Shown here one piece after another: positions 1 through 7,350 of a stretch of DNA of 13,407 nucleotides. The notes under the pieces were generated by a model. That model was not told where the DNA came from. It searched no databases and saw only the letters and a list, made by a program, of their open reading frames with translations. Positions within the stretch are counted from its first letter, which is position 1; the number at the start of each line of letters is the position of its first letter. The translations under genes were made by a program, and so were the position numbers. The stretch is from positions 1 through 13,407 of the forward strand of contig JAOZOG010000012.1 in the NCBI GenBank assembly GCA_029933395.1, written 5' to 3'. The DNA comes from Sulfurovaceae bacterium (GTDB lineage Bacteria > Campylobacterota > Campylobacteria > Campylobacterales > Sulfurovaceae).

Positions 1-750
1 TACTACAAAGAGTCTCTGCTGAGCCGTGACCATACAGAGCGGATGTTGCGGGGAATGGGCGCCAAAATAAAAACGGTGGAGAAGCCAGGAAACGAAAAGG
101 ATGGATGGATAGAGATCGAACCTCTCGGGAAGTCATTGGAACCTTTGGATATCACCGTACCGGCAGACCCCTCCAGCGGTTTTTTCTTTGCAGTGGCGGC
201 TGCGATTGTGCCCAATTCGCGGGTCGTGATCAAAAATGTGACGCTCAATCCTACACGAATTGAAGCATATAAGATTCTGCAGAAAATGGGAGCAAAGGTC
301 ACATTAGTGGAGAAGGAAAACATCTATGAGCCAATTGGCGATATCGAAGTTGTCTATAACGGCAGGCTCAGACCTGTTGTGGTGGAAGAGAATATTGCAT
401 GGCTTATTGACGAGCTGCCGGCACTCTCGATCGCTATGGCAGTGGCTGAGGGTACGAGCACGATCCGAAACGCCAAAGAACTTCGCGTCAAAGAGAGTGA
501 CCGTATCGCGACAGTGGTGAAGGGTTTGCGGGCTTGTGGTGTCGCTGCTGATGAGTTTGAAGATGGGTACAGTGTGACAGGTGGCAAGCTCCAAAAGGCG
601 ACCATCAACAGTTATGGAGATCACCGTATTGCGATGAGTTTTGCCGTTGCCGGTTTGCTGGATGGAATGGAGATCGAAGATACAGCCTGTATCGATACCT
701 CTTTTCCCAACTTTTTTGCGATACTCTCTCAAATCACAGGAGTAGAATGA
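1..750 (+). CDS. aroA: EPSP synthase (3-phosphoshikimate 1-carboxyvinyltransferase), C-terminal part, 5'-truncated by window edge
   Basis: Catalyses transfer of enolpyruvate from PEP to shikimate-3-phosphate, the sixth step of the shikimate pathway to aromatic amino acids; cytosolic. The frame is open from base 1 without a start, leaving 249 codons of a family usually about 425-430 residues, so roughly 175-180 N-terminal residues lie to the left. Visible signatures, numbered from base 1: SRDHTERML at 8-16, the PADPSS segment near 55-60, the LIDELPALSIA segment containing the expected catalytic Asp near 137, LRVKESDRI at about 161-169 and GDHRIAMSFAVAG from about 206. All are typical of EPSP synthase and no break is seen. 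The stop TGA (748-750) overlaps the ispH start, so the two genes are translationally coupled. Identification is firm; only the left end is missing. Confidence 0.97.
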   Translation, partial: YYKESLLSRDHTERMLRGMGAKIKTVEKPGNEKDGWIEIEPLGKSLEPLDITVPADPSSGFFFAVAAAIVPNSRVVIKNVTLNPTRIEAYKILQKMGAKVTLVEKENIYEPIGDIEVVYNGRLRPVVVEENIAWLIDELPALSIAMAVAEGTSTIRNAKELRVKESDRIATVVKGLRACGVAADEFEDGYSVTGGKLQKATINSYGDHRIAMSFAVAGLLDGMEIEDTACIDTSFPNFFAILSQITGVE

Positions 751-1583
751 TGAAAATAGAATTGGCGTCATCGTACGGTTTCTGTTTTGGAGTCAAGCGT
801 GCGATCAAGATTGCAGAGGAGCATCCCGGCAGCAAAACCTACGGCCCCCTGATTCACAATAAGGATGAGATCAACAGGCTCAAAGAGGGCTTCGATATAG
901 GACTGGCAGAGTCACTGGACGATGTCAAAGATAAAGAGTCTGTTGTGATACGCACACATGGGATCCCCAAGAAGGAGCTCGCTTCACTGAAAGAGCAGGA
1001 GACTGAAATTATCGACGCGACCTGCCCTTATGTGACGACACCCCAGCAGGATGTGGCAAAGATGAGCAAAGAGGGCTACAGTATCGTTATTTTCGGTGAC
1101 AAAAATCATCCCGAGATCAAAGGGGTGGTCAGCTATGCCGAGAATGAAAAAGATGCCTTTATCGTACTCGATGCAGAAGAGCTTGAAGGGCTCCCTCTCA
1201 GGTCCAAAGTCGCCGTCGTAGCGCAAACGACCCGAAAGCCGGAGGATTTTATCAAAATCACCTCCGCGCTTATCCTGAAACATAAAGAGGTACGTGTTTT
1301 CAATACCATCTGCAATGCGACATTTGAAAACCAGGATGCAGCGGCGGATTTGGCGAAAAAAGCGGATGTGATGATCGTCATTGGCGGAAAACACTCCTCC
1401 AATACCAAGCAACTGCACTCTATCTGCAAAAATTACTGTGATGACAGCTATTTGATCGAGAACGAAAGCGAGCTTCAGAGTGAGTGGTTTGCAGGCAAGA
1501 AACTCTGTGGTATTTCTGCCGGCGCTTCTACGCCAGACTGGATTGTTCAGAATGTCATTGACTGCATCCAGGAGATCAAATAA
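750..1583 (+). CDS. ispH: 4-hydroxy-3-methylbut-2-enyl diphosphate reductase (IspH/LytB)
   Basis: Last enzyme of the MEP isoprenoid pathway: a [4Fe-4S] enzyme reducing HMBPP to IPP and DMAPP in the cytosol. The three cluster cysteines are present at C12 (GFCFGV), C92 (DATCPYV) and C188 (NTICNAT), counted from the start chosen here. Substrate-binding motifs follow: H36 in LIHN, H70 in RTHGIP, H120 and E122 in NHPE, TTR at 160-162, and HSSNTKQL with the Ser and Asn that bind the diphosphate. The 277-residue length is normal for short bacterial forms. Two adjacent ATGs exist (747 and 750). I prefer 750: AGGAG at 738-742 then lies 7 nt upstream, the spacing seen for several genes here, and the first cysteine falls at residue 12 as in E. 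coli. A start at 747 gives one extra Met and a 4-nt ATGA overlap with aroA. Confidence 0.97.
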   Translation: MKIELASSYGFCFGVKRAIKIAEEHPGSKTYGPLIHNKDEINRLKEGFDIGLAESLDDVKDKESVVIRTHGIPKKELASLKEQETEIIDATCPYVTTPQQDVAKMSKEGYSIVIFGDKNHPEIKGVVSYAENEKDAFIVLDAEELEGLPLRSKVAVVAQTTRKPEDFIKITSALILKHKEVRVFNTICNATFENQDAAADLAKKADVMIVIGGKHSSNTKQLHSICKNYCDDSYLIENESELQSEWFAGKKLCGISAGASTPDWIVQNVIDCIQEIK

Positions 1584-1631
1584 TCAGGGCACGCAGTTAA
1601 AAAAACGAACAACCCACTTTAAATATAAAAA

Positions 1632-1644
1632 GGTATAATAACGC
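1632..1644 (+). promoter_or_regulatory. Likely sigma-70-type promoter of rpsA(-serA), -10 TATAAT with GC-rich discriminator
   Basis: A perfect TATAAT stands at 1634-1639 in an AT-rich stretch within the 92-nt ispH-rpsA gap, followed by ACGCCC. No good -35 hexamer is seen, as is usual for epsilonproteobacterial promoters. Transcription would start near 1645-1647, giving a leader of about 30 nt that holds AAGGA (1662-1666), 9 nt before the rpsA ATG. The 13-nt core is nearly identical to the efp promoter. Confidence 0.6.
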
Positions 1645-1675
1645 CCAAAACTAGGTTAAATAAGGATGTGGTAGT

Positions 1676-3346
1676 ATGAAATTCGAAGATTTCGATATGG
1701 GTGAGGAAGTAGAAGATTTTGCAGCGATGCTTGAGGAGTCGTTCAAAAAATCTGACTCAAAAAGTGATTTGGTAGAGGGTGTGATCGTCAAGATCAATGA
1801 AGAGGATGACCAGGCAGTTGTCGATATCGGTAGAAAAAACGAAGCACTCCTTCCCCTTGATCAGATCAGAAATGAAGAGGGTGAACTGACTTTCAAAGAG
1901 GGTGATACCATCGATGTGGTTGTGACTGGAAACAGGGGCGAGAGACCAATGGTTTCCCATGAGATGGCGAAGAAAAGAGCTGCGCTCAACGCATTTATCA
2001 ATGAGTATGACGAAGAGCAGGAGTATATCGTTGATGGCGTCGTAACCAAGAAAAATAAAGGTGGCTACGTGGTCGAGTCCGAGGGACTGGAGTTCTTTAT
2101 GCCCAGAACCCTCTCTTATCTGAGTTCAAAAATCGATGCCATTGGCAAAAAAGTCAAAGCTGTCATTGTCAAAGTGGACAAAGACAAGAACTCTGTCGTG
2201 ATCTCCCGAAAAGAGCTGATCGAGCGTGACAAAGCCAGAGTGCAGGAGATCGTAGACCGATTGCTCGAGAGCAAAGAGGTAGTCGAGGGCACAATCAAGA
2301 AGATCACAAGTTACGGTATGTTTGTCGATGTAGGCGGTATGGATGGCCTGGTACACTATTCACAGATTTCTCACAAAGGGCCGGTCAACCCTTCAAAATA
2401 TTTTGACGAGGGCGATGTGGTCAATGTCGTGGCACTCGACTATGACAAAAAGAAGAGGCACCTTTCACTCTCAATCAAAGATGCCAACCCGGATCCCTGG
2501 CAGGATATCGACAACATCATCGGTGTCGGTGATACAGTTACCGCAACGATCAGCAATATAGAGCCATATGGTGTTTTTGTAGATCTGGGTGAAGATCTCG
2601 AAGCTTTCCTCCACGTTTCCGAAGTCTCCTGGGACAAGAATGTCAAGCATCCCAAAGATTATCTTGAAGTAGGTGAAGATATCAATGTCGAAGTGATCGA
2701 AATCGACAAAGAGGGAAGAAGATTGAGAGTCAGCCTCAAGAGTCTGCTTCCCAAGCCGATGGATGCCTTTGTCGCCAACCATAAAGTGGGTGATGTCGTG
2801 ACAGGTACTGTCTCCTCTTTGACTGACTTTGGTGCGTTTGTCAAAATCGACAATGTAGAAGGTCTGCTGCACAATCAGGAGATCTCCTGGGACAAGAGTG
2901 AGAATGCGAAAGATGTTCTGAATCCCGGCGATGAGGTAGAGGTTAAGATCATTAAAATCGACAAAGATGCAGGCAAAATATCCCTGAGCAAAAAAGCGCT
3001 GGAAGACTCTCCTGTCAAAGCATTTACCGCCAATCATAAAGTAGGCGACATCGTCACAGGTACAGTCAAAGACAAGAAGGACTTTGGTGTCTTTATCGCG
3101 CTTGAGCCCAATGTGGATGCATTGATCCGCTCAGAAGATCTGCACCCTCTGAAGGCTGACGAGATCGAAAAGGGACAGGAGATCAAGGGTGTCATCAGCT
3201 TTATCGATTCGAACAATGACCGTATCAGAGTCTCTGTCAAGAGACTGGAGCGACAGGAAGAGCGTGAAGCGATGAACAAGCTCAATATGGATCAGGACGA
3301 CAGCATGACACTGGGTGACGTACTCAAAGATCAGCTGAAAAAATAA
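1676..3346 (+). CDS. rpsA: 30S ribosomal protein S1
   Basis: Ribosomal protein S1 binds mRNA and the 30S subunit and helps load and unfold mRNAs for initiation. The 556 residues match the usual length for six-domain S1 (about 557 in E. coli). Six S1 (OB-fold) repeats can be laid out at about 31-97, 116-180, 201-268, 285-355, 372-440 and 457-523. The last four carry recognisable signatures such as SYGMFVDVG (212-220), PYGVFVDLG (298-305 region), DFGAFVKI (384-391) and DFGVFIAL (469-476), and most end in a conserved basic S-x-K or S-x-R strand. Domains 1 and 2 are more divergent, as expected for the ribosome-docking part. An acidic N-terminal tail (residues 1-22) precedes domain 1. The gene has its own promoter and is followed after 12 nt by serA, probably on the same transcript. 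Confidence 0.97.
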   Translation: MKFEDFDMGEEVEDFAAMLEESFKKSDSKSDLVEGVIVKINEEDDQAVVDIGRKNEALLPLDQIRNEEGELTFKEGDTIDVVVTGNRGERPMVSHEMAKKRAALNAFINEYDEEQEYIVDGVVTKKNKGGYVVESEGLEFFMPRTLSYLSSKIDAIGKKVKAVIVKVDKDKNSVVISRKELIERDKARVQEIVDRLLESKEVVEGTIKKITSYGMFVDVGGMDGLVHYSQISHKGPVNPSKYFDEGDVVNVVALDYDKKKRHLSLSIKDANPDPWQDIDNIIGVGDTVTATISNIEPYGVFVDLGEDLEAFLHVSEVSWDKNVKHPKDYLEVGEDINVEVIEIDKEGRRLRVSLKSLLPKPMDAFVANHKVGDVVTGTVSSLTDFGAFVKIDNVEGLLHNQEISWDKSENAKDVLNPGDEVEVKIIKIDKDAGKISLSKKALEDSPVKAFTANHKVGDIVTGTVKDKKDFGVFIALEPNVDALIRSEDLHPLKADEIEKGQEIKGVISFIDSNNDRIRVSVKRLERQEEREAMNKLNMDQDDSMTLGDVLKDQLKK

Positions 3347-3358
3347 GAAGGCTGACGG

Positions 3359-4948
3359 ATGTCAAAAATGACAATTGTAGTATGTGACCATATTCACCAG
3401 GTAGGCCTGGATCTTCTCTCCGGAGATCCGGATATCGAAATGATCAATGCGGCTGATGAGCCGAAAGAGACACTTCTAACACGTTTTATTCCACTGGCAG
3501 ATGTGGCTATCACACGTAGTTCCACAGATGTCGATGAAGCTTTTCTGGAAAATGCCAAAAATATCAAAGCGATTGTTCGTGCCGGAGTAGGAGTGGACAA
3601 TGTGGATATAGACGGTTGCAGCAAGCGTGGTATCGTCGTGATGAATGTCCCCACAGCCAATACTATCGCTGCGGTAGAGTTGACACTGGCACATATGCTC
3701 TCCTGTGCCAGGAAGTTTCCCTATGCGCACAACAATCTCAAGCTCGACCGCGTCTGGCGGCGTCAGGATTGGTATGGGACAGAGCTGAAAGATAAGAAGC
3801 TGGGCGTGATCGGCTTTGGCAATATCGGCTCCCGTGTCGCGACCAGAGCCAAAGCGTTCGAGATGGATGTTGTCGCCTATGATCCCTATATCGATCCAAG
3901 CAAAGCGACCAATCTCGATATCGGATATACCCAGAACTTCGAAGAGATACTGGCGTGCGATATGATTACGATCCATACACCAAAGACCGATGAGACGATC
4001 GGGATGATTGGCAAAGAAGAGATTGGCAGGATGAAAGAGGGCGTGATCCTGATCAACTGCGCACGCGGCGGCCTTTATGAAGAGGAAGCACTTCTTGAAG
4101 GATTGAAGAGTGGCAAAATCGCAATGGCCGGTATCGATGTCTTCGACAGAGAGCCGGCGACAGACCATCCTCTGCTCGACCTGGACAATGTCACCGTCAC
4201 ACCACATCTGGGTGCCAATACCAGAGAGTCGCAGCGTAATATTGCGCTGCAGGCGGCCCAGCAGGCGATCGAAGCGGCCAAAGGAATCTCCTATCCCAAT
4301 GCGCTGAACTTGCCGATCAAAGAAAATGAACTCCCTGATTATGTGAGACCGTTCCTGGAGATTACTCAGAAGATGGGGCACCTGAGTGCGCAGATTACCA
4401 AAAGTGCTATCCGGTCGATCAAGGTGACGGCAAAGGGTGAAATCGGAGACTATATCGAATCTCTGGCGACTTTCGCTACGGTTGGTGTGCTGACTGAGGC
4501 GATCGGGGATCAGATCAATTATGTCAATGCCGAGTTCGTTGCGGAAGAGCGTGGAATCGAGATCGACAAAGAGGTCAGGCCCAACACCAGCGGTTTCCAC
4601 AACAAGGTCAAAATCAAAGTGACGACACAAAACAGTACGCTGACAATTGCCGGTACGGTATTCGATGAGAATGTGCAGCGCATTGTCGAGATCGATGACT
4701 ACGATCTCGATGTGGAGCCCAAGGGCAATATGATCTTTTTCCGAAACACCGATACACCGGGTGTCATCGGCGATGTGGGCAATATCCTTGCAGAGAACAA
4801 GTTAAACATTTCTGACTTCCGCCTGGGCCGTGACAAAACAGGGCTGGCGCTGGCCGTCGTACGTGTCGATGGTCAGGTCAACAAAAAAGTACTTGATGAG
4901 TTGACGGCTCTGGAAGCCTGCATCAATGTCAGTTACGCTTCTCTCTGA
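3359..4948 (+). CDS. serA: D-3-phosphoglycerate dehydrogenase, long form with ASB and ACT domains
   Basis: Oxidises 3-phosphoglycerate to 3-phosphohydroxypyruvate with NAD+, the first committed step of serine synthesis. At 529 residues it is the long (type 1) form. The N-terminal substrate-binding part is residues 1-100. The Rossmann domain carries GFGNIG (152-157) and an acidic residue D175 at the end of the following strand (AYDPY). The catalytic set is R236 (NCARGG), E265 (DREPA) and H283 (TPHLG). An allosteric substrate-binding (ASB) domain spans about 320-450 and an ACT domain about 457-527, which in this family can bind serine for feedback control. The start is supported by AGAAGG at 3346-3351, 7 nt upstream; an in-frame ATG at 3368 is a weaker alternative. 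It sits 12 nt behind rpsA and ends just before a strong terminator, so rpsA-serA is a unit. Confidence 0.96.
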   Translation: MSKMTIVVCDHIHQVGLDLLSGDPDIEMINAADEPKETLLTRFIPLADVAITRSSTDVDEAFLENAKNIKAIVRAGVGVDNVDIDGCSKRGIVVMNVPTANTIAAVELTLAHMLSCARKFPYAHNNLKLDRVWRRQDWYGTELKDKKLGVIGFGNIGSRVATRAKAFEMDVVAYDPYIDPSKATNLDIGYTQNFEEILACDMITIHTPKTDETIGMIGKEEIGRMKEGVILINCARGGLYEEEALLEGLKSGKIAMAGIDVFDREPATDHPLLDLDNVTVTPHLGANTRESQRNIALQAAQQAIEAAKGISYPNALNLPIKENELPDYVRPFLEITQKMGHLSAQITKSAIRSIKVTAKGEIGDYIESLATFATVGVLTEAIGDQINYVNAEFVAEERGIEIDKEVRPNTSGFHNKVKIKVTTQNSTLTIAGTVFDENVQRIVEIDDYDLDVEPKGNMIFFRNTDTPGVIGDVGNILAENKLNISDFRLGRDKTGLALAVVRVDGQVNKKVLDELTALEACINVSYASL

Positions 4949-4962
4949 TTATTGACGCCCTG

Positions 4963-4988
4963 CAGAGGGTCTTTCCCTCTGTTTTTTT
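4963..4988 (+). terminator. Intrinsic terminator after serA
   Basis: A perfect 7-bp stem, CAGAGGG (4963-4969) and CCCTCTG (4975-4981), with a TCTTT loop, is followed directly by seven T residues (4982-4988). It begins 14 nt after the serA stop and separates the housekeeping block from the efflux operon. Confidence 0.93.
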
Positions 4989-5073
4989 AGACCAAATTCC
5001 ATCAATTTATTTAATCATAATTTAATATTATCTTCAATATAATTCCTCTATTTTCTCAAAAAGAAAGTTATTA

Positions 5074-5082
5074 TGCTATAAT
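5074..5082 (+). promoter_or_regulatory. Extended -10 promoter of the efflux operon
   Basis: TGCTATAAT (5074-5082) is an exact extended -10 (TGnTATAAT) inside a 125-nt AT-rich gap after the serA terminator. No convincing -35 is visible. A start near 5089 would give a leader of about 25 nt containing AAGGAG (5099-5104), 9 nt before the ATG at 5114. Unlike the rpsA and efp promoters, the bases after the -10 are AT-rich. Confidence 0.65.
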
Positions 5083-5113
5083 AAATTCTATTGCAAACAA
5101 GGAGTCGTGTCAC

Positions 5114-6544
5114 ATGTCTATCAAAAGGTATTTTTTGGCCATTTTTACTGCATTCCCGCTTTTTGCGGGGATACAGAACCTGTCGCTTGGTCAGGCAGTG
5201 GAGATGGTCAAACATGACAATCTCGAGGTAAAAATTTCCCATTTCGAAGAGCAGATGAAGTCTTATGAAATCGCTGCTGCAGAGGGGATGAACTATGGCA
5301 AACTAGATCTGACGATCAACGCAATGCGATCAAACAATCCACTCAACGTTTTCGGTTTTAAACTCCAGAGTCGGGAAGCGACCTTTGGGGACTTTGGTTT
5401 CAGTGACTTTCTTGGTGGTATCGGTGGGATGATGCAGGCATCGGGTGGGGATTTTGGCGCTTTTTCCCAGATGATGAGTGATCCCGGAGCGCAGGCGCAG
5501 ATGCTGGCTGTCGAGCCCACAGATCTGAATTATCCTGCGGCAGCCAACTTTTACCAGACAAAGCTTACCTACAAGATTCCTCTCTATACGGGAGGGAAAT
5601 TGACAGAGTATGGCAATATCACCCGGGCACTCTACAGAATGAGCAAGATGGACACAAGCAAGATCATCAATGCCAAGATATTTCAGGTCAAAAAAGCGTT
5701 CTATGATATCTCGCTGGTCAATCTCTATATACGCAATCTGAAGAAAATTATGAAAAATATCTCCAAGCTGGAGAATATCGTAGCGACGATGCAAACAGAG
5801 GGGTATGCTCAGGATGTCGACGTATTGGAAGTCCAGGCCAGAAAATCAGAGGCAGCCAGTCTCTACAATCAGGCAGTGCTTAACCGTGATTTGGCATACC
5901 AGTTTCTTTCCTTCTTGCTGAACAGAGAGGTCTCATCGATCAAAGAGGTCAAGACGATGGCACCTATGCCAAGTGTACGGCTCATCGATATCTATAATGA
6001 CAATATCGATATACAGAAAGCGAAACTGGGGCTTCGTATCAGTCAAATGGCGGTCAAGGCGGAAGAGGCAAGCTATCTCCCGACACTTGGGGCCTTTGGT
6101 GAATATGGCAGTGCCGACAACAACTTTCTCAATGAGTTTACCGACAAGGATTCTTATACGGTCGGCCTTCAGTTGAATTTCAATCTTTTCAACGGTGGTA
6201 TCGACAGGGCCAAAATTGAAAAAGCGAAGGTCAAAAGCCTGCAGGTTCAGGATCAGGTGGAGTTGGCAAAAAAAGGAATCGCGCTGAAGGTAACGCAGCT
6301 GAAAACGGAGATTTTGAGTCTTGATTCCGACATCACAAGCTTCAAAACACAGTACAAGTTTGCGAAGCGGGTTTACGAAAGCTATCGTGAACGCTACAGA
6401 GAGGGTGTTGTTTCGATCAGCGATGTACTGATCAAGCAGTCCCGGCAGCTTCAGGTTCTTTTAGAGCTGCAGACAGTGATGAACAAGAGGAATACGAAAG
6501 TATTTGAACTGAACAGTATTATGAATCCAGGAGAAAAGATATGA
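5114..6544 (+). CDS. TolC-family outer-membrane efflux protein
   Basis: Predicted outer-membrane channel of a tripartite efflux system, forming a trimeric beta-barrel with a long periplasmic helical tunnel. A Sec signal peptide is clear (basic SIKR, hydrophobic core, LFA at 16-18). The two OEP half-repeats are visible: long helices from about 25-60 and 180-280, and again 290-330 and 365-460. Barrel strands lie near TKLTYKIPLYTGG (149-161) and VGLQLNFNLFNGG (350-362), which align with each other as expected from the internal duplication. The 476-residue length is normal. Residues about 92-135 form a Gly/Met-rich, low-complexity insertion (GGIGGMM, QMMSDPG) in the first barrel-strand region, where relatives as I recall them are shorter. 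It is first in the operon and overlaps the adaptor gene by 4 nt (ATGA). The substrate cannot be told from this protein. Confidence 0.9.
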   Translation: MSIKRYFLAIFTAFPLFAGIQNLSLGQAVEMVKHDNLEVKISHFEEQMKSYEIAAAEGMNYGKLDLTINAMRSNNPLNVFGFKLQSREATFGDFGFSDFLGGIGGMMQASGGDFGAFSQMMSDPGAQAQMLAVEPTDLNYPAAANFYQTKLTYKIPLYTGGKLTEYGNITRALYRMSKMDTSKIINAKIFQVKKAFYDISLVNLYIRNLKKIMKNISKLENIVATMQTEGYAQDVDVLEVQARKSEAASLYNQAVLNRDLAYQFLSFLLNREVSSIKEVKTMAPMPSVRLIDIYNDNIDIQKAKLGLRISQMAVKAEEASYLPTLGAFGEYGSADNNFLNEFTDKDSYTVGLQLNFNLFNGGIDRAKIEKAKVKSLQVQDQVELAKKGIALKVTQLKTEILSLDSDITSFKTQYKFAKRVYESYRERYREGVVSISDVLIKQSRQLQVLLELQTVMNKRNTKVFELNSIMNPGEKI

Positions 6545-7338
6545 AAAAAATACTAGTATTGGTGGTATTGATTGCGGCATCCGCATTGTCTGCGGTTGAG
6601 TTACAGTTGAGTGGAAGTATCGTTTCGGACAATCAGAAGATGATGACAAGCCGCTATATGGGCTATGTGAAAAATATGGCAGTCAGCGAGGGGGATATCG
6701 TCAAAAAAGGGCAACTGCTTTATGAGATCGATTCCAAAGAGATCGAAGCGGCGGAGCGACAGGTCGATCTGGCTATTTCACAAGCCAGGTTGGCCCTGCA
6801 GATGAACCGAAATCAGCATGACAATGTGATGCTCAACCTTGCAAGACACAAGAGGCTCTACAAAAAGAAAATGGTTTCCAAATATGAACTGGAGCAGTTG
6901 GAGCTGGCAGCCAAAAATATGAAAGATATGATCAAGATCTCCGAAGAGCAGGTCAATCAGGCACTGGCCAAAAAAGATGAAGTTCTCAACCAGTACCAAT
7001 ACCTGAAGATCAAGGCGCCCAATGATGGTGTCATCGTGGCAAAAAAACTCAACGAGGGAGAGATGGCGATTCCCGGAATGCCTGCGCTGGTACTGACGGA
7101 TCTCAGTAAATTGAAAATCCTTGCAGAGATCAGTGAGACAGAGCTGAAATATATCTCTCTGGGAAAAAAAGTCGATGTAGCAATCCCCTCTCTGGGATTA
7201 CAGACAACAGGAGAGATCAGTTCGATCATTCCCAGTTCCAACCCCATGACACACAAGTTCAAGATCAAAATCAAGTTTGACCACAAGGGCCGGTCGGTTT
7301 ATCCCGGTATGTATGCAAAAATTGTTATCAAATCATAA
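6541..7338 (+). CDS. RND efflux periplasmic adaptor subunit (membrane fusion protein), adaptor 1
   Basis: Predicted periplasmic adaptor linking the RND permease to the TolC-type channel. An N-terminal signal peptide (1-18, ending LSA) lacks a lipobox Cys, so it is probably a soluble or peripheral periplasmic protein. The first biotinyl/lipoyl half-motif is GYVKNMAVSEGD with VKKGQLLYEID (41-64). An alpha-hairpin of about 65-150 is rich in Lys, Glu and Gln, and the second lipoyl half is LKIKAPNDGVIVAKK (155-169). A beta-barrel and membrane-proximal part follow to the end, with NPMTHKFKIK (234-243) and YPGMYAKIVIK (254-264). At 265 residues it is shorter than AcrA-like adaptors (about 380-400). 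The ATG overlaps the upstream stop (ATGA), with AGGAG at 6529-6533, 7 nt upstream. It is paralogous to the minus-strand adaptor at 11430-12230. Confidence 0.9.
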   Translation: MKKILVLVVLIAASALSAVELQLSGSIVSDNQKMMTSRYMGYVKNMAVSEGDIVKKGQLLYEIDSKEIEAAERQVDLAISQARLALQMNRNQHDNVMLNLARHKRLYKKKMVSKYELEQLELAAKNMKDMIKISEEQVNQALAKKDEVLNQYQYLKIKAPNDGVIVAKKLNEGEMAIPGMPALVLTDLSKLKILAEISETELKYISLGKKVDVAIPSLGLQTTGEISSIIPSSNPMTHKFKIKIKFDHKGRSVYPGMYAKIVIKS

Positions 7339-7350
7339 AATGGATCAACT

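Noticed and set aside
43..45. ATG at 43 as the start of aroA
   Set aside because: The frame is open to base 1 and the conserved SRDHTERML motif lies upstream of this ATG, so the gene simply continues past the left edge.
3476..4630. Long open frame (384 codons) on the minus strand inside serA
   Set aside because: It lies fully antisense to a well-conserved gene with complete motifs; its translation has no recognisable domain and no plausible ribosome site was evident. Codon bias of serA explains the absence of stops.
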